A DNA stretch of 64,000 bases from Macrobrachium rosenbergii (lineage: Eukaryota > Arthropoda > Malacostraca > Decapoda > Palaemonidae): NCBI RefSeq assembly GCF_040412425.1, contig NC_089795.1:85960163-86024162 (forward strand), in the 5' to 3' direction. The notes under the pieces are model-generated. The model saw only the letters and a list, made by a program, of their open reading frames with translations, searched no databases and was not told the DNA's origin. Every line of letters starts with the position of its first letter. The stretch's first letter is position 1. The translations under genes were made by a program, and so were the position numbers. Of the stretch, positions 12,185 through 23,776 are shown piece by piece.

Positions 12185-12470
12185 CGTCAGTGCACCTCAT
12201 GCAGTGCACTCTAGGTATTACTTAAGGTTCTTTGCAGCGTCCCTAAGGGCCCTAGCTGTAACCCCTTTCATTCGTTTTACTGTACCTCCATTTATATTCT
12301 TTCTTCCATCTTACGTTCCACCCTCTCCTAACAGTTGTTTCATGGTGCAGCTGCAAGGTTTCCCTCCTGTTACACCTTTCAGACCTTTTTACTCTCAATT
12401 TTCCTTTCAGCACTGAATGACTTAATAGGTCCCAGCACTTGCCCTTCAGCCTAAATTGTATATATTCTAT
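12185..12470 (+). repeat. interspersed repeat R2, copy B
   Basis: The most complete copy of the dispersed repeat. It begins GTCAGTGCACCTCATGCAGT, contains GGTTCTTTGCAGCGTCCCT and AACCCCTTTCATTCGTTTTA, and ends with GCACTGAATGACTTAATAGG and TCCCAGCACTT. Related segments are at 6308-6450 and 61778-62160. Confidence 0.75.
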
Positions 12471-12530
12471 GCTTGTGAACTGTGTAACATCCGTAAAACA
12501 TATCTTAAATTCTCTTCATAAGGGAGTGTT

Positions 12531-12806
12531 CTTCGTTGGGCGAGTGGGTTCCGTTCTCAGCTACCACTTTGTTGGCCGCGAGTTCGAATCTCCGACCGGC
12601 CAATGAAGAATAAGAGGAATTTATTTCTGGTGATAGAAAGTAATTTCTCGCTATAATGTGGTTTGGATTCCACAATAACCTGTAGGTCCCATTGCTAGGT
12701 AACCAATTGGTTCTTAGCCACGTAAAATAAATCTAATCCTTCGGACCAGCCCTAGGAGAGCTGTTAATCAGCTCAGTGGTCTGGTTAAACTAAGATATAC
12801 CTTTTC
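12531..12806 (+). mobile_element. tRNA-derived SINE, copy 3
   Basis: A full-length copy with a clear head: TTCGTTGGGCGAGTGGGTTC followed by the B-box-like CGAGTTCGAATCTCCGACC. The conserved body follows and it ends in TAAGATATACCTTTT. It lies about 190 bp upstream of the acceptor of the serpin start-codon exon. Confidence 0.85.
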
Positions 12807-12996
12807 TTCATAAGGGAGACATATTCTTCCTTGGATGAATTTTCCCTGATGTTTTGTGGTAGAGTAATACAGTAATAAGTTGATGAATAATTTTGATCCT
12901 CACTATTATGCCATTGATGATTCAGGACATAACCATAATATTTTTTTTAAGTACATTTGTTCATGACCGTAAAATAATACTTCTCTTTTGTTCCAG

Positions 12997-13135
12997 GCTC
13001 TGTCACATCCTCTTAGTAATCATGGCTAACGTACGTCCAGGTTCTGGCAATACCACATTCCCTGAGTTTAAGCATCAGGAGGCTGTATCAAGTCTTGCTG
13101 TCAGCCAGAACAATTTTACAAGGGATATGTATGTT
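12997..13135 (+). CDS. serpin, start-codon exon (constant exon 1, residues 1-38)
   Basis: First recognisable coding exon of a serpin-family protease inhibitor. The acceptor is TTCTCTTTTGTTCCAG, ending at 12996. The first ATG is at 13022, and the exon stops at a consensus donor GTAAGT (13136) in phase 0. Residues 1-38 include NTTF and the segment VSQNNFTRDMYV, which corresponds to helix A of serpins; NTT and NFT are potential N-glycosylation sequons if the product is secreted. No signal peptide follows this ATG. The frame is, however, open upstream of the ATG through the acceptor and encodes a hydrophobic stretch (CHILLVIMA). An upstream in-frame start in another exon could therefore supply a signal peptide. 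5' exon(s) are not identified. Confidence 0.88.
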
Positions 13136-13673
13136 GTAAGTAACAGAATGTGTTCAAGTTTGGTAGTGGATTTTATTTATAAAGTGCTTGCTGGCAATAA
13201 TAAAAATTCTGTTTGGAACTGTAAAAATGTTACATTAAATGATCCCAATTAGTGAATCATTTTAGTAGCTAAAGCCAACAAAATTTAAAGGATATTTGCC
13301 TGTTAAATACCATCAGATCTCAGAGTATTATGTATGCAGATTGTGCGCTAACAGGTTTGATCAGAAATGAGTAATTCTAAATGCTAAAAGATCGGAAAAG
13401 ACTGTCATGAAAAAAGCAACTGGTAATGCATAAGGTACTGTATGAGTTATCATATTATTGAAGAGAGACTTCTTTTGACATGTGTGATATTCTGATATTC
13501 TTTAGTGTAAATAGAACAGTTAGTAATATCCCATTTGTTTAAGGAATAGAACTCTAGTACTATTTGATAATTTGGGTTTAGACCATAGTGATGTTACTGG
13601 TAGCTAACCTGTTGTGTATTCAGATTTTGGTTTATTGCTCTGTAAAATCAGTGACATGTTTCATCCCAAACAG

Positions 13674-13853
13674 AAACTTGCCAAGGAAAGCAGTGGCAAC
13701 CTCTTCTTTTCCCCGTTCAGTATTATGTCGGCACTTGGAATGACGCTGGGAGGCGCCCGAGGCAACACCAAAGCCGAAATGCACAAGGTGCTTCATCTGG
13801 AAGATAATGACACGATCCACGATGCCTTCAGTGACATAATCGCAGACATCAAG
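13674..13853 (+). CDS. serpin, constant exon 2 (residues 39-98)
   Basis: The acceptor CATCCCAAACAG ends at 13673 and the donor is AAG|GTTTGT at 13854; the exon is exactly 60 codons, phase 0 to phase 0. It encodes the highly conserved serpin block SSGNLFFSPFSIMSALGMTL followed by GGARGNTKAEM, covering helix A-end, strand 6B, helix B and helix C. Joined to exon 1 it reads DMYV-KLAKESSGN, as expected in the family. A second possible acceptor at the TATTCAG ending at 13623 would put this block out of frame, so the 13674 start is preferred. Confidence 0.93.
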
Positions 13854-15352
13854 GTTTGTGTCATTTTGTTTGTCCTGCCATGTTAATTGTTGTACATGAG
13901 GTCTTATGAAATCAGTTTTGTTATATGCATTGACACCCTTGAAAAGATATCCTTCATTGCCTCCCCACAGGGTTGCCCTAAGGTAGTGACCAGTTTGTGG
14001 TCATATTTAAATTGTCCATTCTTGGTGCAAGGTCTCTAATTGTGTTTGTCATTTTGATTATAAGAAAGAGGTGGAAGTGAGCCAGTCGTGATCAGCAGTA
14101 TTTCAAAGTGGTTAAGGAAGTTGAATGCAAAAGAAAGGGTTTCAACACTGCGCACATTCACTTGAGGAAATTAGATTCACTTACAGCCATTATACTATGT
14201 CCTGAATTTTGTCCCCTACAGCTCTCCCCAGCTTCAAGTTCATTTGTAAATTATTATTTTGATTTTAGTTTGACAATAGTGAGTCACATTTTTAGACCTT
14301 TGTAAGATTCACTTTGAGGGTTTCTAACATCAGGTAAAAGTTGAAGCAAGGTTAAGTAGAAGTAGTTTGACAGGCAGGTGGGAAGAAGCCAGAAGGAGAG
14401 AATGGAAATTTAAAAGGCAGAGAGCAGTGCAGCGGTGACCATTGCAAATAACCTTTGATACTGTTTACAGTGTGCCAAACTTGGTAAAATATAATGGTCA
14501 TTTGTTTTAAGCAAGTTCTCTCCAGCATTTGTTAAGTTAATTTCTTAGTGATATTAAGTCAAGAATAGTACAGTATTCAGTATTGAAAACTGACTTTAAT
14601 AATATAATATGGTTGGACAGTTGTTGCAAACAGTGGTTTTATACAAGGAAGCCTTCATAGAGCATAGTTTTATTTGTAGATCTCGTTTTTATACAGTATC
14701 TTTTATACTGGTATTTGTTCCAGTATCATGAAAAGGGCTTCATGTATGTTGCTTATTGCTTTAGATATAAATGTTTGTTAGTCTCTTCTCTTTAACTGGT
14801 TGCAAGAATTTACGTAATTTAAATTTATAGAATCATAGTGCCACTGAAGTATGTAAATATTTCCTTACTTTTGTTGGACATAGAAATTTAGGTAATATGA
14901 AATTATATAAATAGTTATTATTGATTTCTGCTGGACAGGGTTAGTTGCAATTGAATTACGAGGCATACTAGTAGGAAAGGGGGCCCAGTAAAGTTGTGCA
15001 TTCTCCTTCCTATGCCTTTGTTTCATTTATGAAATATATTGAATAACTATTGATTGCAGCCAAAACATACTATTCTGTCATGACGGGTAATTTCTCTCTC
15101 TCTCTCTCTACCCCCTGCTGTTGGTGTTCCATTTGAAGTTTGTCATTTCCTTACCATCATCCTTAGGTTAGCCATTCATTTTACAGCGACTCTTAATAAG
15201 ATGTTACTTTAATAATTTTCTTTTGATAGGTAGTTAAAGCATATCATCACTGATAATTTGGACAAGTTATATGTTGTTTATAAATTATGGCCCTCTGTTT
15301 TTGTAATACCCTGTACGGTCTTAATTATAGTAGACTTTTTTTCTTGAAACAG
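13854..15352. other. serpin intron 2
   Basis: About 1.5 kb of AT-rich intron with a short CT tract near 15092-15110. No other gene or element is recognised. Confidence 0.75.
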
Positions 15353-15566
15353 ACGGAAGTCTCTGAGTACGAACTTCAAACTGCCAATATGGTATACGTG
15401 TCTGATCAGTTGAAAGTTCTGGATGAATACATGGAATTGTTGACCCAGAAGTATATGAGTTCTGCAGAGACTGTAAATTTCAATCAAGAGGCAGAGGTTC
15501 GAACGAAGATCAACAGTGCTGTAGAAAATGCCACTAAGTCTCGCATCAAGGATCTGATCCCCCCAG
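15353..15566 (+). CDS. serpin, constant exon 3 (residues 99-169 plus first base of 170)
   Basis: The acceptor TTTCTTGAAACAG ends at 15352 and the donor is CCAG|GTGCAG at 15567; phase 0 to phase 1. It encodes YELQTANMVYVSDQ, corresponding to the 'L..AN.ly' strand 2A region, then helix F and KINSAVENATKSRIKDLIPP, equivalent to the family's IN-x-W/Y-V-E-x-x-T-x-x-K-I-x-D-L-I segment. The codon split at the end is completed by exon 4 to give PPG. Intron positions and phases fit exactly, which supports the model. Confidence 0.93.
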
Positions 15567-18080
15567 GTGCAGTATATAGTTTCTTGTTATGGATCTTAAG
15601 AGATAAGGAAGCAGGGATAACATTAACTGTAATCTGACTATTACTGTTTAGTAATAAGCTGGAGTTCAAGCACCTTGAGCATAGGTGGGCCAATTACTTT
15701 TGGAATATTTTCATGCAATCAGAAGTAAGAACAATCTTGGAATGTTGTTCTCAGCTTCTCTTTCTGTAAAATTTATGACAGAGAATCTTATTTTCAATTA
15801 TGTTAGCAAACTTCACTGAGACTTAACATGAAGCAGTGGGCAAATCAAAGAGCATTGACGAGTCTTTTCTGTCAAGTCCATCTTGTTTTTCATCATGCCA
15901 TCTTAAAATTAGTCTTTCAGATGGAGGAGTTATTGTAATTACAAAAATTGTACTGCTGTTTAATTTTATGTTGGTCAGACTTAATTGAAGTTTGCCTTGC
16001 ATTTATGTACATACATGATGGACTAAGAAAAGACTAATAAGAATGTTCTAGAAATAAAGTGAATTGTCTTTATTCCCAAGTAGTTTAACCAGGACACAAG
16101 ATACCAGGTCAGAATCCCCAAAGGACAAAAGAACTGTAGGGCAGATTTCCCTAGGACAGTATCTACAGTATAAGCCACATGTTTCACTTTTTCCTCAGCA
16201 CACACGATTTGTTTTTTGGTACTGCTTCCTTTGACAGTTCTCCAGTAACTTCAATTAAGCATTGTGGTATACCGAGAAGGAAGAACTTTTTTTGTGTGGC
16301 ATTTCACACAGTTAGCTACGGTTATACAGTATACTTTAATCCATAGAGGATTGAGTTTGGTAAAAGTAATAGAGGGCAAGGTAAATTGTTGCATGAAGGG
16401 CATTTTCATGTGAAGCATAAATATTTTGCAAACGTTTCAGTATCATAAAATGTGGACACCAAAGGTCTGAAGTTTCATGTCAAACATGGACAAAAGATCT
16501 ACAGAGTAAAAATAAAGAATTGCAAAAAAGTCACACTAATGCATCAGACACAACAGCGTGAGGTTAGAAAAGTGTTTCAAGAAATCACAAAACACTAAAG
16601 AAAAAGAGGAAATCAAGTTGAAAATGATAGCAAATGCCAGAGCATTAGTATCAGAAGAAGTATCTAGAAAATTACCTTCCCTCATCATCATCATCACCAA
16701 GATGTTTCATGCTACAGATGGAAGAAGATTAACTAATTGCCTTCCATTATACACCCAAGATTTTGTTAAACGTATCAGGAGATGTCAAAACTCCTTCTAG
16801 TCAAAATATTCCGTTGGAAAATTGAGCGGTTGAAGGATAATTGAAATATTGTGGATGTATTGAAAGTTTGAAGTTTAGATTTTTATGCCAGTTCATCCTA
16901 TCAGTTCATTGGTAAAATATATGTTTTCTACTGATCATCATCTATCATTGTTTTCTGAAAGGATTATGAGAACTTGTGCCATATTGGTGCAAATTATTAT
17001 AAAATTCTGAAAATTGTACTTACGAAAATGCAATAGCTGAATTTGCTGAATTATTTACTAGTGAGCTTGCTGGTTTTAGAAGTGAAAGGTTGCCATTTGC
17101 CACTTTTGGCAAAATTTCATTGAAAAATGCTTTAGTTTAGATTTCAGAGAAACTGTCAAGGAAGAGTCATGTCTTTCTCAAAATGAGAATGAGAGCAGCC
17201 TTTGAGCCTCAGAACAGTTACAAGATCTCCTACCAGTAGAAGTTTGTCTAATCTGATATGGAGGAACATGTTGGTAAGGATGATGAAATATGCATGCAAG
17301 AACAAATTCCATGCCCCTTCAAACAAACAAACCAAACTTTAAAATGTTCAATTAACCCAAAGTATTGCTGGCCTCTCTGCTCAACTGCCAAGAAAGAGAC
17401 GGAGATTCTGCATCTAAAATTTTCACTGTTTTACAGGGTCATAGAAATGAAGAAGTTTGGATTTTCTCAGGGGCACTGTATTCAATACAAGTTTGCAGTT
17501 ACTGTATGGAGTTTATCGTTGTTGTTTTAAAAGAATGTTTTATACTGTATATGGATTTTGTCCTAGAGGGATTTCGTCCTCAGTCTAGCTGTAACAGTTT
17601 GTCCTACAGTGGAATTTGCAGCTTGGTATTAGGCCAAAACAAAAAAATGTAGGACAGCTATTCTGGAAGAGACCAAAAAGGAATAGGTGAAACGTAAAAG
17701 GGGAAAGCTGTCATCCAAAAAGACTTTTAAAGAACTCTTTGTATTATGTAGAGTATGCTGCATACGGCACACCTAAGTATTACTCTTCATGTGCAGTCAT
17801 TACAAGTATCTCCCAAAGAAAATAAAAATAGAGTAGATCATTAGACTCTGATAAAAGCTCTTCTGCTGTCCAAAGTGACTGAATGTAATGTACAAAAAAA
17901 ACTTTTATTGCCCTCTCAGTACACATGTACAACGCAGTAGGGAAAATTTGTATTAATGGATGCAGTTTTCAAAACCTGTACTGTATTTAATTAAATCTTT
18001 TCACATGCTTTAAAACAAGAACCTGTCATCATTGAGGTTTACCAATTATAATGATGACTTTTGTATTCTTGGTGCTTCAG
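15567..18080. other. serpin intron 3
   Basis: About 2.5 kb. A lysine-rich open frame at 16558-16800 (80 codons) and two overlapping frames at 17258-17652 have no recognisable domain and are treated as chance or as decayed transposon sequence. No clear mobile-element boundaries are seen. Confidence 0.6.
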
Positions 18081-18295
18081 GAATCCTTGACTCCTTAACA
18101 AGAATGGTTCTTGTGAATGCAGTGTACTTCAAAGGTCTTTGGGAACATCAGTTTAGTAAGAACAACACCCACGATGGGGATTTCTGGACTTCAGCATCGT
18201 CAAGTGTGAAGGTGCCCATGATGCATATCAAGAAGAAATTTGGCTATTCTGTCAATGATGAACTAGGGGCATCTCTGTTGAGGATGAATTATCAG
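18081..18295 (+). CDS. serpin, constant exon 4 (residues 170-241)
   Basis: The acceptor TTGGTGCTTCAG ends at 18080 and the donor is CAG|GTAGTG at 18296; phase 1 to phase 0. It encodes ILDSLTRMVLVNAVYFKGLW, the strand 3A/breach region. It includes the near-invariant FKGxW tryptophan (equivalent to Trp194 of antitrypsin), then VKVPMMHIKKKFGYS (strands 4C/3C) and SLLRMNYQ (strand 2B). All landmarks of an inhibitory serpin core are present. Confidence 0.95.
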
Positions 18296-20143
18296 GTAGT
18301 GTATTTATCTTTACGAAATTTCTAGTTATAATTTTCCTATGACATTGGGGTGGTTCTATAATTGACAGATTGTGCTTGGGATTAATTGATTACTGTGTAA
18401 AGTTTTACCATAGCATTAGTTAGGCTTTGTAATAATTTCTCTTACCTTTGACTTATTTTACCATTAAACTGCTTTATGATTATACATGCCATAGTCTTTA
18501 CTGTTGATCAGGAGATTTGTCTTTTACTGAGGTGTTTAGTGCCCTTTCTGTCAAATTGGGTATCTACACCAACTGTAGCCTGAAAAATTAATTGATGAAT
18601 ACAGATTTTATATATTGTAAGTAAATGTTTACCTTGTTTAAATTGGGTTTGAAACCTGAAAAATGACATTTTTAGCATACAGTATTACATAAATTACCAC
18701 TCCAAGTGTCAAGTATTTGGATCTACACACCTGGTCCTAATAAATTCTTTAATAAAATATATATCATAGATTCAAAATGTCAAGCTTGCCATCTACCAAG
18801 AAACCAGACTGGGAAACCTAGTGAGGTACTTTAAGGAAACTTAACAGAGCTCAGTGTAATTCTTAGGGATGCCCAAGGAATGTTTTCATACTTCCAAACC
18901 TGATTTTTTGTAGGAAGTGATGGGACATAACTTTTGGGAGGCAGCTTAAAACCCCCTTTCTGAGCACCTCAGGCTCAAACACTCAGTTAAAACATTCTAC
19001 TTAACACATCATTCTTCAGAGAGAAGTTACCACTTCACTCCAGAGGGAAGGGAGAATGTTTCACATTAGAGGCTGTTTGACACTCCCATGTCAGTCAATC
19101 TCCTATGGAGAAGTATACAGAATTTAAGATGATATTTGTTTCACAAGGGCAGACAATCAACATTAACTTGAGCATACCACTTGCTGTATGATAGTTAAAT
19201 GTGTAGAAAGTAATATTTTTGTGAAAAAGGAGATTGATCTTATGTTCAAAACATCGTGTTTTAAGATTTTTTAATATATTTTACAATACAATATAGAGGT
19301 ATGTTAACTTTAAAAAATCAGAAGCATTCAACATCTGTACAACCATTGCCTGACATAAAAAAAAATCCCTCAAACAACATGTTCTCTGACGGCTCCAAAA
19401 GATACATATTCCAGGTATTATGGAAAATAAAGCCTGAAATAAAATCCAATGCCCATCATCATCAGATATTCAGAATTATTCGGTACAGTGCTACTCATGC
19501 ACAGTGGGCCATGAAGTTGAGCATGGAATGAGATGGACTAGTTGACAAGATCTCAGTTTTACTGGAGCCCAGCTTCAGTTCATTTCAGCAGCCACTCCAC
19601 TTCGTATCTTGGTAGAGCAAGCAAACTTTTTCTACCCACTTCCCAGGCATATTAAAAGTTTGCATTTATGAAACGAAAAATTATACAAATTCTTATCCCT
19701 AATAGAAAATATTGTTGTACAAGGGAGCTTGTATGGATGTAAATTTTTGACATAATTGTTGGTGCATTCATTGTCGTGCCTTAAATTTGGTGTGGTTTTG
19801 GCTCTTACACAAAAATTAGTATAGCACATTCGTCTTAGTTTTGTTTTATACCTAGTGAAGGAAAGTAGCACTGAAATCTTATTAAGTATGTGTTTTTCAT
19901 GTTAAGACTTTCCATGTAAATTGTTCATGGTTTTCCACTTCCATATGTATAGGACATGTATTATCAATAGCTGGTATACTTAACTTTTGTACTGTACTCC
20001 AAATGTTTGGTTGAGTTCTCAAAAAAGGAAGCTTTATGAAGCTTTTGGAAGATATATTTCTCTACTTATGTCTTCATATCATCAAAATATGTGCTTTGAA
20101 AATGCACTGTATAGTAAATAATTTTTTTTTCAATGTATTTTAG
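18296..20143. other. serpin intron 4
   Basis: About 1.85 kb, AT-rich, with no gene or element recognised; short open frames on both strands have no domain. Confidence 0.7.
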
Positions 20144-20329
20144 GGATCAAGGCTGAGTATGGTTATTGTGTTGCCCAATGAACGAGATGGCCTTGCGGCA
20201 CTTGAAGAGAAATTAGCCACTGCTGACCTGAATGAACTTGATAAACGAATGTATAACATAGAAGTAGAGGTTACATTACCAAAATTTAAGCTTGAGGAAT
20301 CGTTGGACCTTGGAGATCATTTGTCTGGG
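20144..20329 (+). CDS. serpin, constant exon 5 (residues 242-303)
   Basis: The acceptor TTCAATGTATTTTAG ends at 20143 and the donor is GGG|GTAAGT at 20330; 62 codons, phase 0 to 0. It encodes GSRLSMVIVLPNERDGLAAL (strand 3B and helix G), then helix H and VEVTLPKFKLEESLDL, the family's 'v.l.lPKFk.e...dL' strand 6A/helix I segment. The exon ends HLSG, joined to MGIVDLF of the next exon as in other serpins (L...LG...aF). Confidence 0.95.
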
Positions 20330-21339
20330 GTAAGTATGACTTGAAATACCTCTAAATTGTATGTAGAACTTGTAATGTTTGTAGATCCTAATTATGAACT
20401 GTAATGGTTGTTATTGTTTATTCATACTAAAAATTAACAATAGAACAAGCTTCCTTTGAGTAGAATGACACGCGTGCTAAGACTCTAGCATGTGTTTCAC
20501 GTTACTTGAACGTAGCTACTAGTATAGGAGTGCTGGAAGTCATTGCACAAAGAATACTCTGTGCCTTTTGCTTCATTTCATAGTTCTTGAACAGGTTGTT
20601 GAAGGGGATGTCATCCAAACTGTAAATGAGAGATTTGAATTTAAGTTTCCGAGGTGATCAGTATAATAAAAAAAAATAGGAAAAAGCAGATATTTTTTAT
20701 AGATCTTTGCCCTGTGATGTACTAATTATTGAGGAATATAGAGTACTGTGCTTCAAAGGAACTGTGTGCTTCAAAGGAACTGTCAGTGGGCCTTCATAGA
20801 ATTGATTCTATAAATTAAGAACGGTTGCACATATCGGTTATTTGTGGTAGCTGAACAGTAATGTTTTATTGGCAAAAGGCAGAATTCATTACAAACTGTT
20901 AATTATTGTAAAGTTCAGTAGAGCAATGTTTCAAATATAATCTTCAGTAGCTTGGTAAATGAAAGCATGATGCAGAGATTAACTGCAACACATCTTTTGA
21001 CTTTGGCTGCATTGCTTCTTGCCTTTTAAACTTGCCATCAACTCCAGATCTCACTCATTTTGAAAGAACAGGTGGTCTGTGGACAAGCTCTGTGTAAGAA
21101 TTTAGAAATGTAACACTGTAATCTCATTGAACTGTTGATTAAAATCGTAAGGAGTTATATATGAAGTATCGTGGAGGGAGGTACTATCATTGGCACTAAT
21201 GTAGAAGATAAGTCCATTACCATTTGCACATGAATCAGTAACAGTAGAAGAAAAGATCCACTAAGTGAAATTTTTGCTTTTTGGTTTTATATACAAATTT
21301 TTACCTTTAAAAATGTGTATAACAAGAAAAGAATACGGT

Positions 21340-21659
21340 CAGGGGCGTCATTTAGAGGGGACTGGGGCGGGCAACTGCCCCCCCCCCAAGACTCAAGTTG
21401 CCCCCCCCCCAAGCCACAACTTGCCCCCTCACCCCACCAAGCCCCAAGAAGTAACAGCAGCTGGTTTTCCATTATTCCTACCGAAATTCAAATGTGTCAT
21501 TACATTAAGTTATATCTGTCTATCTGTCTATCTATTTATGTGCTTCAAAAAGCACATAATACAGTATAGCTCAAAATTAAAAAACCCCCAGGAAATTTTG
21601 GCTTGCTTCGCTCACCAAACCGCCTCCCCCCCCATCAAAAATCTGAAATGACGCCCCTG
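21340..21659. mobile_element. hAT-like non-autonomous TIR element
   Basis: The termini are CAGGGGCGTCATTT and its exact complement AAATGACGCCCCTG. The flanks are AATACGGT on the left and AATACAGG on the right, compatible with a decayed 8-bp target duplication typical of hAT elements. The interior is C-rich (runs of C near 21379 and 21403) with a TCTA/TCTG tract near 21516. No transposase is seen. Confidence 0.7.
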
Positions 21660-21663
21660 AATA

Positions 21664-21960
21664 CAGGAAACCCCCGTATTCGCGTTCTCACGATTCACAG
21701 ACTCACGTATTCGTGGATTTCGCTGAGAAATATTCACTAGTTATTGTATTTTCATATCATTTTCATGACTAAATGTACTTTCTGTGATAAAACTATTAAA
21801 ATACTCAGGTATAAGCATTTTTAGAGGTTTTTTCCTTGTGTTTAAACTATCAAAATAGGCAGTTCTAAGTGTTTTTAGAGGGGTTTTAAATATTTGTGGA
21901 TTTTAGCTATTTGTGGTGGGCTGCGGTACTCATTCCCCGCAAATACGGGGCGTTTACTGT
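21664..21960. mobile_element. TIR element (MITE-like), TA-flanked
   Basis: The left end CAGGAAACCCCCGTATTCGCG matches the inverted right end CGCAAATACGGGGCGTTTACTG. The element is bordered by TA on both sides (AATA before, TAAA after), as for Tc1/mariner-type target sites. It starts only four bases after the end of the hAT-like element, apparently inside that element's target duplication. Confidence 0.65.
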
Positions 21961-23634
21961 AAAAACAAAAATTTCATATAATTGATCTTTTTCTCTGCTT
22001 TTTAATGCTAATGTCATACTTGGGTGTGATAACATGTGGAACTCGGCAGGTATTCAGTCAAATTAACCAAAATGGACAGCTGATTTCTATATGGATCTAC
22101 CATCCATATAGAAATTATGGAAATCATGTAACTCAAATATGCTGTAAAGAACTGTACACAATACAGTACATAACAGAGAATGGAAATTAAAAAGAATATA
22201 GTACAATCACAGTGTACAGCAGTCATTCTTGAGGGGGCCAGTACTGGCCCTTTTGTGCAGTGGGAAGATCCAGGACCACAAAATTTACATCAAAATCAAC
22301 AAAGTAGCATGTATGAAGTAACACACACCTTAAAAGGAGTAAACTGTTATTAAGATAGAGTTATACCAAAATCATTGCTGATACCACAACCTCACTATTC
22401 CTGTGTTGCCTTCTGTGTAACAAAAGCCTAGTCTCACAAACTTGTACAGTACTGTTTGAAACTGAAGACTCCCGCTGTGCACACCCTGACACATATGCAA
22501 CATAAGCTTTCCAACAGACATGTCTTGCACCTGTCTTCATTAACACCACAGTCCTCTCTGACCATTTTTCTTCAGAGACTTCAGTCTTAAAGAATTCTTT
22601 CCAGTTATTTATTTTTCATAAATCACTTTTCACAGTGGTAGAGTAGCACAAAGAGGTTTTGTAACATTGGTCTTCCCTCTTTATACAGCTCCATATATTT
22701 TCTTTGGTATCCAAAAGTTTTTTCATACTGATGTTGGTATAAGTGGAGTAAGAGTTTGCCCAGTTCAGGACCTCCACATTTGTTTCTCCATGATGCCAAG
22801 GAGCTTCTTGTAGCTTGGGGAATGAAAGCTATTAAGTCTCAGGAACTAGTGTGCTTAGGAGGGCCAACTCTCCTCTCCACAGAGCAAGCAGAATGGCACT
22901 CAGTCATTGTCATCTCTGACCATTGTTTTATTGTCGGCTTTCTATTGACCCAGGTTCTCTTGAAAAAAATGGGCCCAGATCTCTTGTTGCGTAAGCAGTT
23001 CTAATCAATGTTATTTCATCTGGAATAAGGTTTAGGAGAGACTAGAGCCAAGATAGATAAAGTATCAACATATTTAAGCTGGGTGCATAACTGTTTATAT
23101 TGAAATACTGTAGTAGTAAAGTCAAAATTTCCATATTCTTGTTTTAATTTCGTAAGTAGCTTTTGTTAGAATATGCCATAATTTTGTCAATAGAGAGTAA
23201 GCATCAGCAAAATGCAAATCTCTCATAGTAAAATTAGTTCTTTCTTAACAAGTACTACTAGCACTCAGATTTCAAGAAAATTATTGTAGTTTTAAATGAA
23301 AATTACTTGTAACATCTCTCTCCTTCATCTGATAACAACCCTTTTAACTTTTATGCAATAGTTTATACTGTAAATCTTCTACTAAAGGTGTATCAGTCTT
23401 AGTCAGACAACTAGGTCAGAAGAGATCAAAGTGCATGAAATAAAAATAAAAGGCAGAAAACAATGCAACTGATTTTGAAAGGACACAGCAAAGAACCTTT
23501 TGTGCCATCAGGGCACACTAGGTGACAGTTTTATAAGTGATAAAGTTCTCTTGTTATTAATTGTAACTTTAGCTCATTATGAGATTTGTGAAAATAAGTA
23601 ATTGTGCCTATATTTCTTTATATTTGTTTTCCAG

Positions 23635-23776
23635 ATGGGAATTGTTGATCTGTTTTCTGACAGAGATGCTGATCTATCTGGCATCAGTGGAGATAAAGAT
23701 CTCTATGTATCAAAAGTTTTGCATAAAGCTTTTCTGGAAGTGAATGAAGAAGGCTCTGAAGCAGCTGCTGCCACTG
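23635..23776 (+). CDS. serpin, constant exon 6 ending in the RCL hinge (residues 304-350)
   Basis: The acceptor TTTATATTTGTTTTCCAG ends at 23634 and the donor is ACTG|GTGAGT at 23777; 47 codons plus one base (phase 1). It encodes [20 protein letters not shown], then [20 protein letters not shown] and AAAAT. The last ten residues are the inhibitory RCL hinge [11 protein letters not shown]17 to P8 in serpin nomenclature, with Gly at P15, Ser at P14 and small residues at P12-P9. This hinge predicts real protease inhibition by loop insertion. The exon ends exactly before the variable part of the RCL, so the bait sequence is chosen by splicing to one of several downstream exons. Confidence 0.95.

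Larger units (their letters stand above)
20330..23634. other. serpin intron 5 (with TIR elements)
   Basis: About 3.3 kb. It contains two adjacent TIR elements (21340-21659 and 21664-21960, listed separately). An exact 16-bp duplication (GTGCTTCAAAGGAACT) lies near 20747-20780. Nothing else is recognised. Confidence 0.7.

Noticed and set aside
13614..13673. Earlier start for serpin exon 2 (ATG at 13614 or acceptor at 13623)
   Set aside because: The added residues do not match the family, and splicing after 13623 would shift the frame relative to exon 1; the 13674 start joins in phase.
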